The notes: generated by a model from the sequence alone, not told the origin. A DNA stretch of 64,000 nucleotides from a bacterium (GCA_028821575.1 JAPPFW010000071.1:1-64000), one strand, 5' to 3'; positions 34,143 through 43,364 are shown, counted from the stretch's first letter. Made by a program: numbers and translations.

Positions 34143-35537
34143 CTAGGCCAGCCCGATCCTGGAGATGAGATCGCGGCTGCGGCCCAGCGCTTCGGAGATC
34201 ACCTCGTCCTGGTCGATCCGGGTGCAACGTCCATCCTCAACGATCACCCGCCCGCCGACAATATTCATGATCACATCGCTTCCGCGAGCCGCGTAGACCA
34301 AGGCAGAGCGGGGATCGTGGACGGGGGTCAGATGGGCCCGGTTGGTGTCCAGGACTATGACATCCGCAAGCCCACCCGGTACGAGGCGACCGGCGTCCAA
34401 CCCGAGCGCCTCCGCCCCGCCGACAGTGGCAATGTGCAATGCCTCCGCGGCCGATGACGCACCAGGGTCGAGGTCGGCGAGCCTGTGCATGAGGACGAGC
34501 ATCTTCATGTTCTCGAAGAGGTCCTGACGGTGACCGCAGGTCGATCCGTCAGTCCCGAGACCGACCGTCGCTCCTGCGTCTAGGAGTCGTCGCATCGGCA
34601 TAACTCCGTAAGGCACGTACTGGTTCGACATCGGGCAGTGCACCACCGCTGTTCGCGTCGATCCGATGGCCTCGATCTCCGCTTCGTCGAGCCAGGTGGC
34701 ATGGGCGAGCACCGCGTCAGGACCCAGCAACCCCTCGTTCTGCAGCCAGATGGCGGGACGGACTCCATACTCTTCCTGGTACACATCTGGATCGCTCCTT
34801 GGCGCGCTCAGATGGGTATGCCAACGCGTACCGTACGACCGCGCCAGGCGGACCGAGGATGCCAGGAGGTTCTGGTCGGTATAGACCGTGTTGATCGGTC
34901 CGGGCCATATGGCCACCCGGGATCCAGGAGGTCGAGCCCCGATACACGCCTCCGTGATGTCCAACTCCTCGGTTTCGGTGAGCGGGAATGCCTTGCTCGG
35001 CAGGCCCTGCCGCTCGGCTAGCGCGGTGTACCCACCGGCCACCCCCCTGGCGACCACGCCTCGAAGCCCGACCTCCTCGATCGCGTTCGCCACCGCCAGA
35101 GTGGTGTGGTAGCCGGTGCGGCCGTAGTGATGGTCCAACAGGCTGGTGGTTCCCGCCAGGGCCGCCTCGACCGCACCCAGGTAGACCGCCGCCTTCGTCT
35201 CCTCCGGTGTTATCTCCGCCGCGTAGGGCCACATGAACCTGCTCAGCCACTCCCAACCCGGCAGGCCTTCCCCCAGCGTGCGCCCCAAAGACTGGAACAG
35301 GTGGTTGTGGCAGTCGACCAAGCCCGGCATCACCAGCCGGCCCCGGCACGAGATCGTCCGATCGGCACTGAGCACGGACAGCTCGTCCTTCGGGCCGACG
35401 GCAACGATCCTCTCCCCCTCGATCGCCACCGATCCACTTTCGATGACAGGGCGGGAGGGATCGAGGGTGACGAGAGTGCCCGCCTCAAGCAGCAGATCGC
35501 AGTGCTCGGGTCTAATGGCTCTCGACACGCTTCCCAT
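34143..35537 (-). CDS. amidohydrolase/deaminase (third paralog)
   Basis: A 464-residue amidohydrolase of the same subtype as those at 15964 and 21716. Motifs: DCHNHLFQSLGRTLGEG, DHHYGRTGYHTT, HTHLSAPRSD, LAHATWLDEAE and LGTDGSTCGHRQD. All metal ligands are present. ATG at 35537 has no clear ribosome site; an in-frame GTG at 35582 would add 15 residues. The XRE-cupin gene follows on the same strand. Distance from the other copies (12-18 kb) means the family has spread along the locus rather than remained in tandem. Confidence 0.9.
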   Translation of the reverse strand: MGSVSRAIRPEHCDLLLEAGTLVTLDPSRPVIESGSVAIEGERIVAVGPKDELSVLSADRTISCRGRLVMPGLVDCHNHLFQSLGRTLGEGLPGWEWLSRFMWPYAAEITPEETKAAVYLGAVEAALAGTTSLLDHHYGRTGYHTTLAVANAIEEVGLRGVVARGVAGGYTALAERQGLPSKAFPLTETEELDITEACIGARPPGSRVAIWPGPINTVYTDQNLLASSVRLARSYGTRWHTHLSAPRSDPDVYQEEYGVRPAIWLQNEGLLGPDAVLAHATWLDEAEIEAIGSTRTAVVHCPMSNQYVPYGVMPMRRLLDAGATVGLGTDGSTCGHRQDLFENMKMLVLMHRLADLDPGASSAAEALHIATVGGAEALGLDAGRLVPGGLADVIVLDTNRAHLTPVHDPRSALVYAARGSDVIMNIVGGRVIVEDGRCTRIDQDEVISEALGRSRDLISRIGLA

Positions 35538-35631
35538 TGAAGCGACGTTAGTTACCGACCGGGATGGTAAGGCTGGCGCCACCGATCGACCACCCGTCTA
35601 CCTAGCCGGACACCCATTGGTGGAGTCAGGC

Positions 35632-35799
35632 TCAGAGCTTGACGACCGCGACGATGAGAGCACCGACAGCGACAACCGTCCCGACTATCCAACGGGTCTG
35701 CTCGGCGAACCGTTTCTCCATCTCGGCGCGCAGGTCTGCGATCTCAGCGCGGATCGTTGCCACCACTGCAGCGAGCCGGTCCTCTGTGACATTGGACAT
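35632..35799 (-). CDS. small coiled-coil membrane protein
   Basis: A 55-residue protein. ATG 35799 has GGGGGGAG 5 bases upstream and is preferred over an upstream start. Residues 5-35 form a heptad-like helix (RLAAVVATIRAEIADLRAEME), followed by a basic/aromatic spacer and one C-terminal membrane segment (IVGTVVAVGALIVAVV). It resembles short CCDC90/DUF1640-like tail-anchored proteins. Function unknown. It lies between an amidohydrolase and a membrane-protein gene of unknown function. Confidence 0.7.
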   Translation of the reverse strand: MSNVTEDRLAAVVATIRAEIADLRAEMEKRFAEQTRWIVGTVVAVGALIVAVVKL

Positions 35800-35982
35800 A
35801 ACAACTCCCCCCACTCCGGTGGCCCTGATCCTACCCTACCCAACGTATAACACTACGGCAACAGTTGTTGTCGTTCGTTGTATTCTGGATACCAGCGGCG
35901 CTATCGGGCTCAGACTCGCTAGGTCAGCCCAATGATGTGAGTTCGTAACGGCTGCCCACTGTTCCGACGGTTTCTTTTGCAG

Positions 35983-36042
35983 CCTGCTGCTGGCAGCAGG
36001 AGTGGGAATAGGTGACCCCGGTTTTTGTTATACTGATATAAT
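35983..36042 (+). promoter_or_regulatory. promoter with upstream dyad for the 36062 gene
   Basis: TATAAT at 36037-36042 is a consensus -10 element, with a TGACCC-like -35 18 bases upstream. Just before it a perfect 8-base hairpin CCTGCTGC/GCAGCAGG (35983-36000, 2-base loop) could be an operator or the terminator of an upstream transcript. A consensus -10 is rare in this GC-rich window. Confidence 0.5.
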
Positions 36043-36061
36043 TTCCGAGGAGCATACTCAC

Positions 36062-37291
36062 ATGTCCAACCAACCCAGTGAAGACGACCTGCGTCTCGCG
36101 GCACCGGATACGAACCGGTACCGGCAGTTCAAGTCCGTCGGCGCTAAGGTCGCCAAGGCTCCGCAGGGGGCCGCATCCGTCGTGCGCGAGACCAGCCGTG
36201 TGGCCTACGGCTACAGCAGCAGGATGGTGCGTGATCTCAGGAAGGCCGACCTGCGTCTTCACACCAATACTGTTGAACTGGCACAAGCGATCACCTCGTC
36301 CGCGCAGGCGACGATCACCGACCTCGCCGGAAACGCAGCAACGCAGGTGGGAAACGCCGGCAACCTCGCCGGAAACGCAGCAACCCAAATCGGCAATGTA
36401 ACGGGTACAGCAGCCACCGTGGTTCTCGAACAGGGCCGGACCTTCCGGGACAAGTGCGGGGAACCCTTCAAGTCACTGAATCCGGGTGCGAAGAGAATCG
36501 GAGACAACGCAGAGGCATGGGCGCAAGCAGCCGCGGCCGCGGCCGGCGGCGCTCTCATGAACTTACAGCAAGCAGTTCCATCGTTCACCGACCTCTCCCC
36601 CACCCTCAAGGCGAAGTTCGTTACGGCGGGCATGCATGGTGCTTGGAGAACCGTCGACGCCGCGAGCGCCTTTTACGAATCGAGTGTTCCGTCCGCGGTC
36701 AGGAACCTGGGGAACGACGCTGTAGTGACGTTTCTCGACGGGAAGCATGCCAGTCATATCGAAGCGGTCGTCAATGCCCCAGGAAGGATGATGGACGCTG
36801 CCAACATCGTTTGGGAAGCCGCCCGTGACAACCTGGCTCGCGGTGGCGCCGACATGACGCCCCTCGAACTGGCGAAGGCCAACGCCCTCAACGCGATCCA
36901 AGCCACCGGGATCGTCGCGGCGGAGGCACTGCAGACGGCTGCTGTGGCCGGGTGCATCGGCATGGCGCTCGAGGGCGTGGTCAGCGTGAGCGAGAACCTC
37001 ATCTACGTCTACAAGGACGAGATGACAGTCCAAGAGGCGCGCAGGAAGGTCTTGAGAGACGTGCTGAAGAAAGGCAAGGCGGCAGCGATCGGCGGGGCGG
37101 GCATGACGGTGGTGGTTGCCTTGGGTGCAGGACCCGCTCTCGCAACAGCTGCCCCCGTTCTTGTATCTGTCGGCGGAATCCTCTACATGGTGAGCGCCTA
37201 CAGCCGTATCAAGACGGCCATGGACTCGGCCGGGGAGCGACCGGATCGGCTTCCTCTGAGTCCTCCCTCCGCTGCTTTGGGCACCGCCTGA
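36062..37291 (+). CDS. alanine-rich protein of unknown function with C-terminal membrane segment
   Basis: A 409-residue protein; ATG 36062 follows GAGGAG. The N-terminal third is helical and hydrophilic. Around residues 90-115 a short motif GNLAGNAATQ/GNAATQVGNA repeats, matching a direct DNA repeat near 36325-36395. A hydrophobic region (about 300-320) and a glycine/alanine-rich hydrophobic hairpin (about 340-380: GGAGMTVVVALGAGPALATAA and VLVSVGGILYMVSAY) could insert in a membrane. I do not recognise a family. It has its own strong-looking promoter and no operon partner. Confidence 0.7.
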   Translation: MSNQPSEDDLRLAAPDTNRYRQFKSVGAKVAKAPQGAASVVRETSRVAYGYSSRMVRDLRKADLRLHTNTVELAQAITSSAQATITDLAGNAATQVGNAGNLAGNAATQIGNVTGTAATVVLEQGRTFRDKCGEPFKSLNPGAKRIGDNAEAWAQAAAAAAGGALMNLQQAVPSFTDLSPTLKAKFVTAGMHGAWRTVDAASAFYESSVPSAVRNLGNDAVVTFLDGKHASHIEAVVNAPGRMMDAANIVWEAARDNLARGGADMTPLELAKANALNAIQATGIVAAEALQTAAVAGCIGMALEGVVSVSENLIYVYKDEMTVQEARRKVLRDVLKKGKAAAIGGAGMTVVVALGAGPALATAAPVLVSVGGILYMVSAYSRIKTAMDSAGERPDRLPLSPPSAALGTA

Positions 37292-37351
37292 TCCTCCCAC
37301 CGGTTATCGTTCAATAGTCGGGCAGCGACCCTTGTCCGTGAGGAGGTTTAG

Positions 37352-37570
37352 ATGCCGGTTGCGCACATCCACTTCATGTACGACCTTGTCGAAGGCGATC
37401 TTCGGGACGCCAAACGTAGGCTCGCGGACGAAGTTGCCGACAGCATCGCCCGCAACGTGGTTCACCATCACCAGGGCTCGCCGAAGGACCTGGTCACAGT
37501 GGTCTTCCACGACATCGGCGCAGACGACTGGGCCGCCGGAGGGAAGCTGTTCAGCGACCGCACCGGCTGA
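37352..37570 (+). CDS. tautomerase-family (4-oxalocrotonate tautomerase-like) protein
   Basis: A 72-residue protein. The conserved Pro2 (catalytic Pro1 after Met removal) in MPVAHIHF, the KRRLADEVADSIA helix and the VTVVFHDIGADDWAAGGK strand match the 4-oxalocrotonate tautomerase fold. GAGGAGG precedes the ATG. Tautomerases act on enol or halogenated intermediates in aromatic degradation, which fits the Rieske-rich surroundings; an exact substrate cannot be given. Confidence 0.82.
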   Translation: MPVAHIHFMYDLVEGDLRDAKRRLADEVADSIARNVVHHHQGSPKDLVTVVFHDIGADDWAAGGKLFSDRTG

Positions 37571-38274
37571 CCAGTGCCGCCCCCGGGGTTGATAACCGGG
37601 CTGTCCGTGGCATGAGGGTTGTGAACCCCTCCCGTTCGAATTGGTGGTCGTGCTGAGAATCTCTGTGACGGATCGGGCCTTATGGAGAGCGCCGCCAGAG
37701 ACTCGGTGAGCACTGCGCGGTGGTCACGGTCTCCACTCTTCCGAGTCACCGGCGGGCCTCCGCCGCAGCCTTATCCCATCGATCATCCGGCCGAGCCGTA
37801 GCGATCCAGGGCACTGTGTCGCGAATACGCTCCTCATCTCTCTCGAGTCCCGTACAGGTAGTCGTCGAGCCGGTCGCTGAGATCGTCCCGGAGACGGTCC
37901 CAATCCTCGGCCGGGACGCTACTGAAGGCTGCCGCGAGGGCATCCTCGATCTCATGCGCAGCTTCGCCCCTTGAGCGGGCCGTCCAAATCGATCATGTTC
38001 CGAAGCGCCTCCTCGATCTCGTCCGGGTTGGTGGGGAACCACTTCTCGCCGGGGACACCGTCCAGTTTCTGCCCCCCGCCTCTGAACCACCCAACAGAAG
38101 GAACCCCCTATCCCTCGCTGCTCCAGCGTGGGCACCGACAAGCCGGGCCGCTACTGCCTTCGTCTTGCACCACCCTCCAAACACCCCACGACTACTCTTC
38201 GTGACCCGGCGACTCGTCACACCATCGGCGGCGACGAGCCTACTGGACAGGACTCGTGTCAAGGAGCGGTGAGC
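37571..38274. other. intergenic region, 0.7 kb, with a degraded short gene
   Basis: A CCCGG/CCGGG hairpin at 37582-37600 follows the tautomerase. On the minus strand, two overlapping frames between about 37746 and 38040 read HEIEDALAAAFSSVPAEDW..RLDDYLYGTRE and then RDEERIRDTVPWIATARPDD, joined by a frame change near 37850; a further piece GEKWFPTNPDEIEEALRNMIDLDG lies upstream. This looks like one or two decayed small genes of a toxin-antitoxin-like type, but no family is recognised. No intact gene is supported. Confidence 0.4.
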
Positions 38275-39342
38275 GTGACCGTCACGGACCAATACAGCGT
38301 CACCGAGGACGAGATCCGTTTCGACCACAGTGCCGAAGAACGGCTCTACCAGCGATTGTTCGACTTCTGGCATCCCGTCGCCTACTCCTCTCATCTGGGT
38401 GAGGACAAGCCGCTAGCGGCGACCCTGCTGGATGAGGCCATCGTGGTTGTTCGGCTCGACGGTCGAGTGCGGGCGTTCCGAGACCTGTGCGTCCATCGGG
38501 GCACCGCCCTCTCCCTCGGATGGGTGGAGGACGACTCGCTGCGCTGCGCGTACCACGGCTGGAAGTACGGGCCGGACGGAATGTGCACCGAGATCCCCTC
38601 ACGTTTCGGCACCAGGATCCCCAAGCGGGCCCGGCTGACCCGCTACGCGGCGGCAGAGGCGGCCGGCCTGATCTGGGTGTGCATGTCGGGAGAGCCGAGG
38701 TACCCGCTGCCCGAGTTCCCCTATCGGGAAGACCCGAAGTACAGGATCATCGAGGTGCCGTCGTACGACTGGAACTGCTCGATGCCGAGGCGTATCGAGA
38801 ACTACGTGGACTTCGCCCACTTCGCCTGGGTTCACGATGGGGTTCTGGGAGACCGCAACCAGCCGGAGGTTCCCGACCACGGCATACGACGGGTCGGGCA
38901 CGAGCTCCGCTTCGACCATCCCCACATGGCCGAGCCCCCTGACTCCGGCAAGAACAAGGCTCTGGATTCCGACGGCGGGCCCGTCGACGTCCGGATCGAC
39001 TACCGGCTGTTCATGCCCAACACGATCCTCCTCGACCAGAGGATCCCGGCCCTGGATCAGCGCTACCTGCTGTTCTTCTCGGTATGCCCGACCGGGCGCA
39101 AGACATCCAGGTGCTTCACCTTCATGGGCCGCGACTACTCGATGGACGAGCAAACCGACCGGGACATGCTCGACTTCAACGCCCTCGTGATCGGCCAGGA
39201 CCTACCGATCGTCCAATCCCAGCGACCGGAGGAACTCCCGATGGACCTGTCGGCCGAGGTGCAGATCAAGGGATCCGACCGCGTGGCCGTCGAGTACCGG
39301 CGCTGGCTGAAGAAGATCGCCGACGGCACGGACATGGACTGA
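38275..39342 (+). CDS. Rieske non-heme iron oxygenase, alpha subunit (third)
   Basis: A 355-residue paralog of the oxygenases at 1476 and 19739. Rieske motifs CVHRG and CAYHGW; catalytic iron motif ENYVDFAHFAWVHD; C-terminus KGSDRVAVEYRRW matches the others. The GTG at 38275 has AAGGAG 8 bases upstream; GTG 38269 is too close to it. It stands alone, convergent with a LysR regulator, with no SDR or reductase adjacent. It is the only plus-strand copy. Confidence 0.92.
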   Translation: MTVTDQYSVTEDEIRFDHSAEERLYQRLFDFWHPVAYSSHLGEDKPLAATLLDEAIVVVRLDGRVRAFRDLCVHRGTALSLGWVEDDSLRCAYHGWKYGPDGMCTEIPSRFGTRIPKRARLTRYAAAEAAGLIWVCMSGEPRYPLPEFPYREDPKYRIIEVPSYDWNCSMPRRIENYVDFAHFAWVHDGVLGDRNQPEVPDHGIRRVGHELRFDHPHMAEPPDSGKNKALDSDGGPVDVRIDYRLFMPNTILLDQRIPALDQRYLLFFSVCPTGRKTSRCFTFMGRDYSMDEQTDRDMLDFNALVIGQDLPIVQSQRPEELPMDLSAEVQIKGSDRVAVEYRRWLKKIADGTDMD

Positions 39343-39418
39343 CCCGCCTCGAACCAGGCCACTTCAACACCCTCCTGCACATGGCAGCCCCGCCCACGTA
39401 CGCGAACGCTGTCTCCCC

Positions 39419-40336
39419 CTAGCCAGCCTTGCCGACCACTCCGGATAGATCACAGCCGTGGATCTCGTGCAGGAGCCCGAGGAAGGCCAGCACCGGCGCG
39501 CTGTAGTGCTGGGCCCTCCTTACCAGTACGTGGGTTTGCAGGTACACACGGTGTTCCTCTGCCATCCCGATGGGTGTGAGCCTGCCCATCTCGACCTCGC
39601 CGCGGATGGCGCTGCGCGGCAGGAAGGAGATACCGAGCCCCAGCGCCACCATGCGCTTGGTGGCTTCGATGCTGTCGAGCATGGTCTCGATCTGGGGAAC
39701 GATCCCCGCTTCGTGGCAGGCCTGGTTGATGAGCAGGAAGTAGGTCGAGCTCGGGTCGTAGAGGATCAGCGGCTGGCGCGCCACCTCCGAGATCCGGGCG
39801 TATCCCGCCTCCGCAAAGGGGTGCTCCGGATAGGTCACCAGAACGATCTCCTCGTCATACAGGTAGATCGAGTGAACATCCTGATGGACCAGCCCCCGGC
39901 ACAGACCGACATCCACCACGCCGTCGATGATCATCGCGAGGACGTCGGTGGAGCGTCCGGTGCGTATCCGCGCCGAGACCTGCGGGTGGCGGCGCTGGAA
40001 CCGATCGAGGGTGGGCGGGAGCATGTAGGTGCCGATGGTGCGGGCTGACCCGATCGTGATGGTTCCTGCCTGCTCGTCGAGCGTCTGCCGGACTGCTTCG
40101 CGGCCCATGTCGAGGAACTCGATGACCCGCTCGGCAAAGGGCAGGAAGGCCTCCCCTGCCTCGGTCAGGCGGACCCCTCGGCCCATGCGGTGGAAGAGCG
40201 GGGTGCGAAGTTCGCGCTCCAGCGACTTGATACGGGCACTGAGCGATGGCTGGCTCACGAAGGATGCGCGCGCCGCGCCCCGGAAGCTACCGATCCGGGC
40301 CGCGGCCAGAAAGGACTCGAGTTCCCTGAACTCCAC
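39419..40336 (-). CDS. LysR-family transcriptional regulator
   Basis: A 305-residue LTTR. The N-terminal winged helix (FLAAARIGSFRGAARASFVSQ.. SLSARIKSLERE) is intact, followed by the two-lobed ligand domain (ITIGSARTIGTYMLPPTL). GTG start at 40336 with AAGGA upstream. The gene and the 40-residue ORF before it are divergent from isocitrate lyase; an ATAG-N7-CTAT site lies between. LTTRs normally activate the divergent gene when a pathway metabolite binds. Confidence 0.93.
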   Translation of the reverse strand: MEFRELESFLAAARIGSFRGAARASFVSQPSLSARIKSLERELRTPLFHRMGRGVRLTEAGEAFLPFAERVIEFLDMGREAVRQTLDEQAGTITIGSARTIGTYMLPPTLDRFQRRHPQVSARIRTGRSTDVLAMIIDGVVDVGLCRGLVHQDVHSIYLYDEEIVLVTYPEHPFAEAGYARISEVARQPLILYDPSSTYFLLINQACHEAGIVPQIETMLDSIEATKRMVALGLGISFLPRSAIRGEVEMGRLTPIGMAEEHRVYLQTHVLVRRAQHYSAPVLAFLGLLHEIHGCDLSGVVGKAG

Positions 40337-40361
40337 GCTTCAGGTGTTCCTTCCTGTAGGT

Positions 40362-40484
40362 CTACCGGTTGGCCCGTCGGATCAGCCAGCCCACGGCAGC
40401 GACTGCGAAACCGATAGCCGGAGCACCGCCGACCGTGGCAAGCACGAAACCGTAGATAATGGTCACCGTTCCGAAGGTTCTCAT
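40362..40484 (-). CDS. 40-residue membrane peptide upstream of the LysR gene
   Basis: A 40-residue frame, below usual length cut-offs: ATG 40484, GAGAGG upstream, TAG at 40362. It encodes TVTIIYGFVLATVGGAPAIGFAVAAVGWLI as one or two membrane segments with a basic C-terminal RRANR. It precedes the LysR gene by 25 bases on the same strand. Codon use and clean start favour a real small protein; function unknown. Confidence 0.55.
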   Translation of the reverse strand: MRTFGTVTIIYGFVLATVGGAPAIGFAVAAVGWLIRRANR

Positions 40485-40507
40485 CCGTCTTGGCCTCTCC
40501 GCTGATG

Positions 40508-40522
40508 ATAGTTATAGCCTAT
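40508..40522. promoter_or_regulatory. LysR-type box between the LysR gene and aceA
   Basis: ATAG (40508-40511), seven bases, CTAT (40519-40522) is the ATAC/G-N7-G/CTAT dyad typical of LysR-type regulator sites, and extends to GATAG/CTATC. It lies upstream of both divergent genes, where an LTTR usually binds. Confidence 0.6.
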
Positions 40523-40681
40523 CGCTTTGATCGGAAGAAAGAGGCTAGCTTTATCGTCGAAAACACCTCATACTCCACACGTTTCCACCATGCTTCCCGG
40601 AGTGGTCCCAATGGCTACCTACGGGAAGGCGTCGGGATCGCACCGTAAGTACGAGATCGTCATCCGGAAGGAACGGGAGTC

Positions 40682-41974
40682 ATGTCGAGGACTGGCCGGA
40701 ACAGGTTCGGGAGAGCTGCTGCTCTCCAAGCCCGTTGGGACCAGGAGGCAAGGTGGGAGGGCATCGAGCGCCCCTACACCGCCCTCGACGTACTGCGCCT
40801 GCGGGGCAGCCTCAGGATCGAGCACAGCATCGCCCGGGCTGGCGCCGAGCGGCTCTGGCACCTGTTACAGACCGAACCCATCATCCGGACGTTCGGCGCT
40901 CTGACCGGAGCTCAGGCCGTCCAGATGGTGAGAGCGGGACTGAAGGCGCTCTACCTGAGCGGATGGCAGGTCGCCGCCGATGGCAACCTGTCTGGGCAGA
41001 CCTACCCGGACCAGAGCCTCTATCCGTCCAACAGCGTGCCGAGCGCGGTCAAGCGCATCAACAACGCCCTGACCCGCGCCGACCAGATCTCGTCCATCAA
41101 CGGCGAGGCCGGAACGGACTGGTTCGCCCCGATCGTGGCCGACGCCGAGGCCGGATTCGGCGGTCCCGTCCACGGCTTCGAGTTGATGAAGGCGATGATC
41201 GAGGCGGGGGCGGCCGGGGTCCACTTCGAGGATCAACTCGCCTCCGAGAAGAAATGCGGGCACATGGGCGGGAAGGTTCTCGTCCCGACCTCCCAGTTCA
41301 TCCGCACCCTGACCGCGGCCAGGTTGGCTGCCGACGTGATGGACGTGCCGACCATGATCATGGCGAGAACCGACGCCCGCGACGCGAGGCTGTTGGTCAG
41401 CGACGCGGACGAGGGCGACCGCCGGTTCCTGACCGGGGAGCGCACCCCGGAGGGGTACCACGGGGTTCGGGGCGGGATGGATGCCGCCATTGCCAGATCA
41501 CTCGCATACGCGCCCTACGCCGACCTGCTGTGGTTCGAGACCTCGGAGCCGGACGTGGAAGAGGCCGCCGCCTTCGCGGAGGCGATCCACGCACAGTTCC
41601 CAGGCAAGCTGCTGGCCTACAACTGCTCGCCGTCCTTCAACTGGAGACACCATCTGAGCGAGGAGCAGATCGCCGTGTTCCAGGACCGGATCGCCTCGTT
41701 GGGTTACAAGTTCCAGTTCATCACGCTGGCCGGTTGGCATCTGCTCAACTACCACACCTTCGACCTGGCGCGGTCCTACGAGACAAGCGGTATGGCCGCC
41801 TACAGCCGGCTGCAACAGACCGAGATCGGCTCGGAGCCGTTCGGCTACACCGCGACCAAACACCAGGCCGAGGTCGGCACCGGCTACTTCGACGAGGTGA
41901 TGCAGGTCACGACGGGCGGCCGCTCCTCCACCCTGGCGCTGGTCGGATCGACCGAGGCCAAGCAGTTCGACTGA
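40682..41974 (+). CDS. aceA: isocitrate lyase
   Basis: A 430-residue isocitrate lyase, splitting isocitrate into glyoxylate and succinate in the glyoxylate bypass. The signature [14 protein letters not shown] contains catalytic Cys192. Other family motifs include [32 protein letters not shown] and [11 protein letters not shown] 40682 follows AAGGAACGGGAG. It faces the LysR gene across a likely LysR box. It allows growth on acetyl-CoA-yielding substrates, matching the nearby thiolase. No malate synthase is in the window. Confidence 0.96.
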   Translation: MSRTGRNRFGRAAALQARWDQEARWEGIERPYTALDVLRLRGSLRIEHSIARAGAERLWHLLQTEPIIRTFGALTGAQAVQMVRAGLKALYLSGWQVAADGNLSGQTYPDQSLYPSNSVPSAVKRINNALTRADQISSINGEAGTDWFAPIVADAEAGFGGPVHGFELMKAMIEAGAAGVHFEDQLASEKKCGHMGGKVLVPTSQFIRTLTAARLAADVMDVPTMIMARTDARDARLLVSDADEGDRRFLTGERTPEGYHGVRGGMDAAIARSLAYAPYADLLWFETSEPDVEEAAAFAEAIHAQFPGKLLAYNCSPSFNWRHHLSEEQIAVFQDRIASLGYKFQFITLAGWHLLNYHTFDLARSYETSGMAAYSRLQQTEIGSEPFGYTATKHQAEVGTGYFDEVMQVTTGGRSSTLALVGSTEAKQFD

Positions 41975-42095
41975 GTGGCTTCGATCACGCGCACACCGAT
42001 CACGGCGCCCTGCGTGCAGAGCCTGATCGGTCGCTCGGAGTCGGACGCGGGGAGATCAGGTTCTCAGAGGTGAGACTCGCGCTAGCATCACCGCG

Positions 42096-43115
42096 ATGAC
42101 GGACTCCGGCCTAACGCCATTGAGCCCGCTTGACGAGCAGCTTCTGCGCCGGGCCATCGCGTTGTCCGCCAGGGCGGCGTCCAACGGCAACATGGCCTTC
42201 GGCGCCCTGCTCGCCGACCCCGACGGGAACGTGCTCCTCGAAGCCGAGAACACGACCTTCACCGAGCAGAACGCCCTCCGTCACGCCGAGACCAACCTCG
42301 TCGAGAGCGCGGTCGCCAGCCTCACACCCGAGCAGATCGCCACGGCGACCCTCTATACCAGCTGCGAACCGTGCGCTATGTGCGCCGGCGCCATGTACTG
42401 GGGCGGGCTCAACCGGATGATCTACGCCATGTCCGAACAAGACCTGCTGGACATCACGGGGATCAACGATCACTGCCCGACCATGAGAGGTGTCGGTTGC
42501 CGGAACGTCCTCGAGACCGGGCAGCGGGACATCGAGGTGAGCGGACCCCACCTCGTGGAGGAGGCGTGCGCCGTGCAGCACGACTACTTCGGGACCTCGC
42601 CGGAAGACCGCGATCTGAGCGACGCAACAAGTGGGCTGAGCCCGCTGGACGAACGGTTGCTACGGCATGCCATCGGGGTCGCCACCCGATCGGTGGCCAA
42701 CGGCAACCTGCCCTTCGGTGCATTACTGGCCGACCCCGCCGGCAACGTTCTGCTGGAGGCGGAGAACTCCGACATCACCGGGAAGAGCCCGCTCAACCAT
42801 GCCGAGACCAACCTGATGAGGCTGGCAGTCGAGAGACTCACGCCCGAACAAACGGCCACCGCCACCCTGTACACGAGTTGCGAGCCCTGCGCCATGTGCA
42901 GCGGATCCATGTACTGGGGCGGCTTGAACCGGTTGGTGTATGGGATGAGCGAACACCATCTCCTCGAATACACCGGAGCCAACCCGCTCAACCCAACCAT
43001 GCGTGGGGTGGGTTGCCGCGAGGTCCTCAACAGCGGCCAGCGCCGCATCGCGGTGAGCGGCCCTCACCTCGTCGAAGAGGCCTCTGCGATCCACCAGGGC
43101 TACTGGAGTTCGTGA
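42096..43115 (+). CDS. tandem two-domain nucleoside/nucleobase deaminase
   Basis: A 339-residue protein made of two full zinc-deaminase domains of about 170 residues. Domain 1 has H63-x-E65 and C93-x2-C96; domain 2 has H235-x-E237 and C265-x2-C268 (HAET, SCEPCAMC). Both have YWGGLNR and RGVGCR motifs in the same order, and a near-identical first 12 residues (LSPLDE.LLR). The family includes guanine, cytosine and tRNA-adenosine deaminases, usually single-domain dimers; here a dimer would be covalent. Both sites look competent. It sits between isocitrate lyase and thiolase in a deaminase-rich locus. Confidence 0.9.
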   Translation: MTDSGLTPLSPLDEQLLRRAIALSARAASNGNMAFGALLADPDGNVLLEAENTTFTEQNALRHAETNLVESAVASLTPEQIATATLYTSCEPCAMCAGAMYWGGLNRMIYAMSEQDLLDITGINDHCPTMRGVGCRNVLETGQRDIEVSGPHLVEEACAVQHDYFGTSPEDRDLSDATSGLSPLDERLLRHAIGVATRSVANGNLPFGALLADPAGNVLLEAENSDITGKSPLNHAETNLMRLAVERLTPEQTATATLYTSCEPCAMCSGSMYWGGLNRLVYGMSEHHLLEYTGANPLNPTMRGVGCREVLNSGQRRIAVSGPHLVEEASAIHQGYWSS

Positions 43116-43364
43116 GTCGTCGACACGCTCTCATCCCCGGGTTCCTGCGGTACGACCGGCCGCCGATGAGTACACAGTCATCGACCGCGAGGGCTCGAGT
43201 CTTACCGTGATCGGGGAGTCTGGCGGAGCGGATCACCCACTCGCACGGTGCGGTTGCGTTTCGACTGATTCGGCGCCGATCCGGCACGCGGATCCCGTGG
43301 GAACAACCACCGGATTAACCTGCTCATCGGGAATGGGAACAAGTGGTCTTGTAAAGGAACGGAC

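Noticed and set aside
37611-37660. tRNA-like sequence with a GTTCGAAT loop
   Set aside because: Flanking bases do not pair to form a T stem, and no acceptor or anticodon stems are found.
40735-42099. 454-residue plus-strand frame overlapping isocitrate lyase
   Set aside because: Shadow in another frame of aceA, extremely rich in Gly and Arg.
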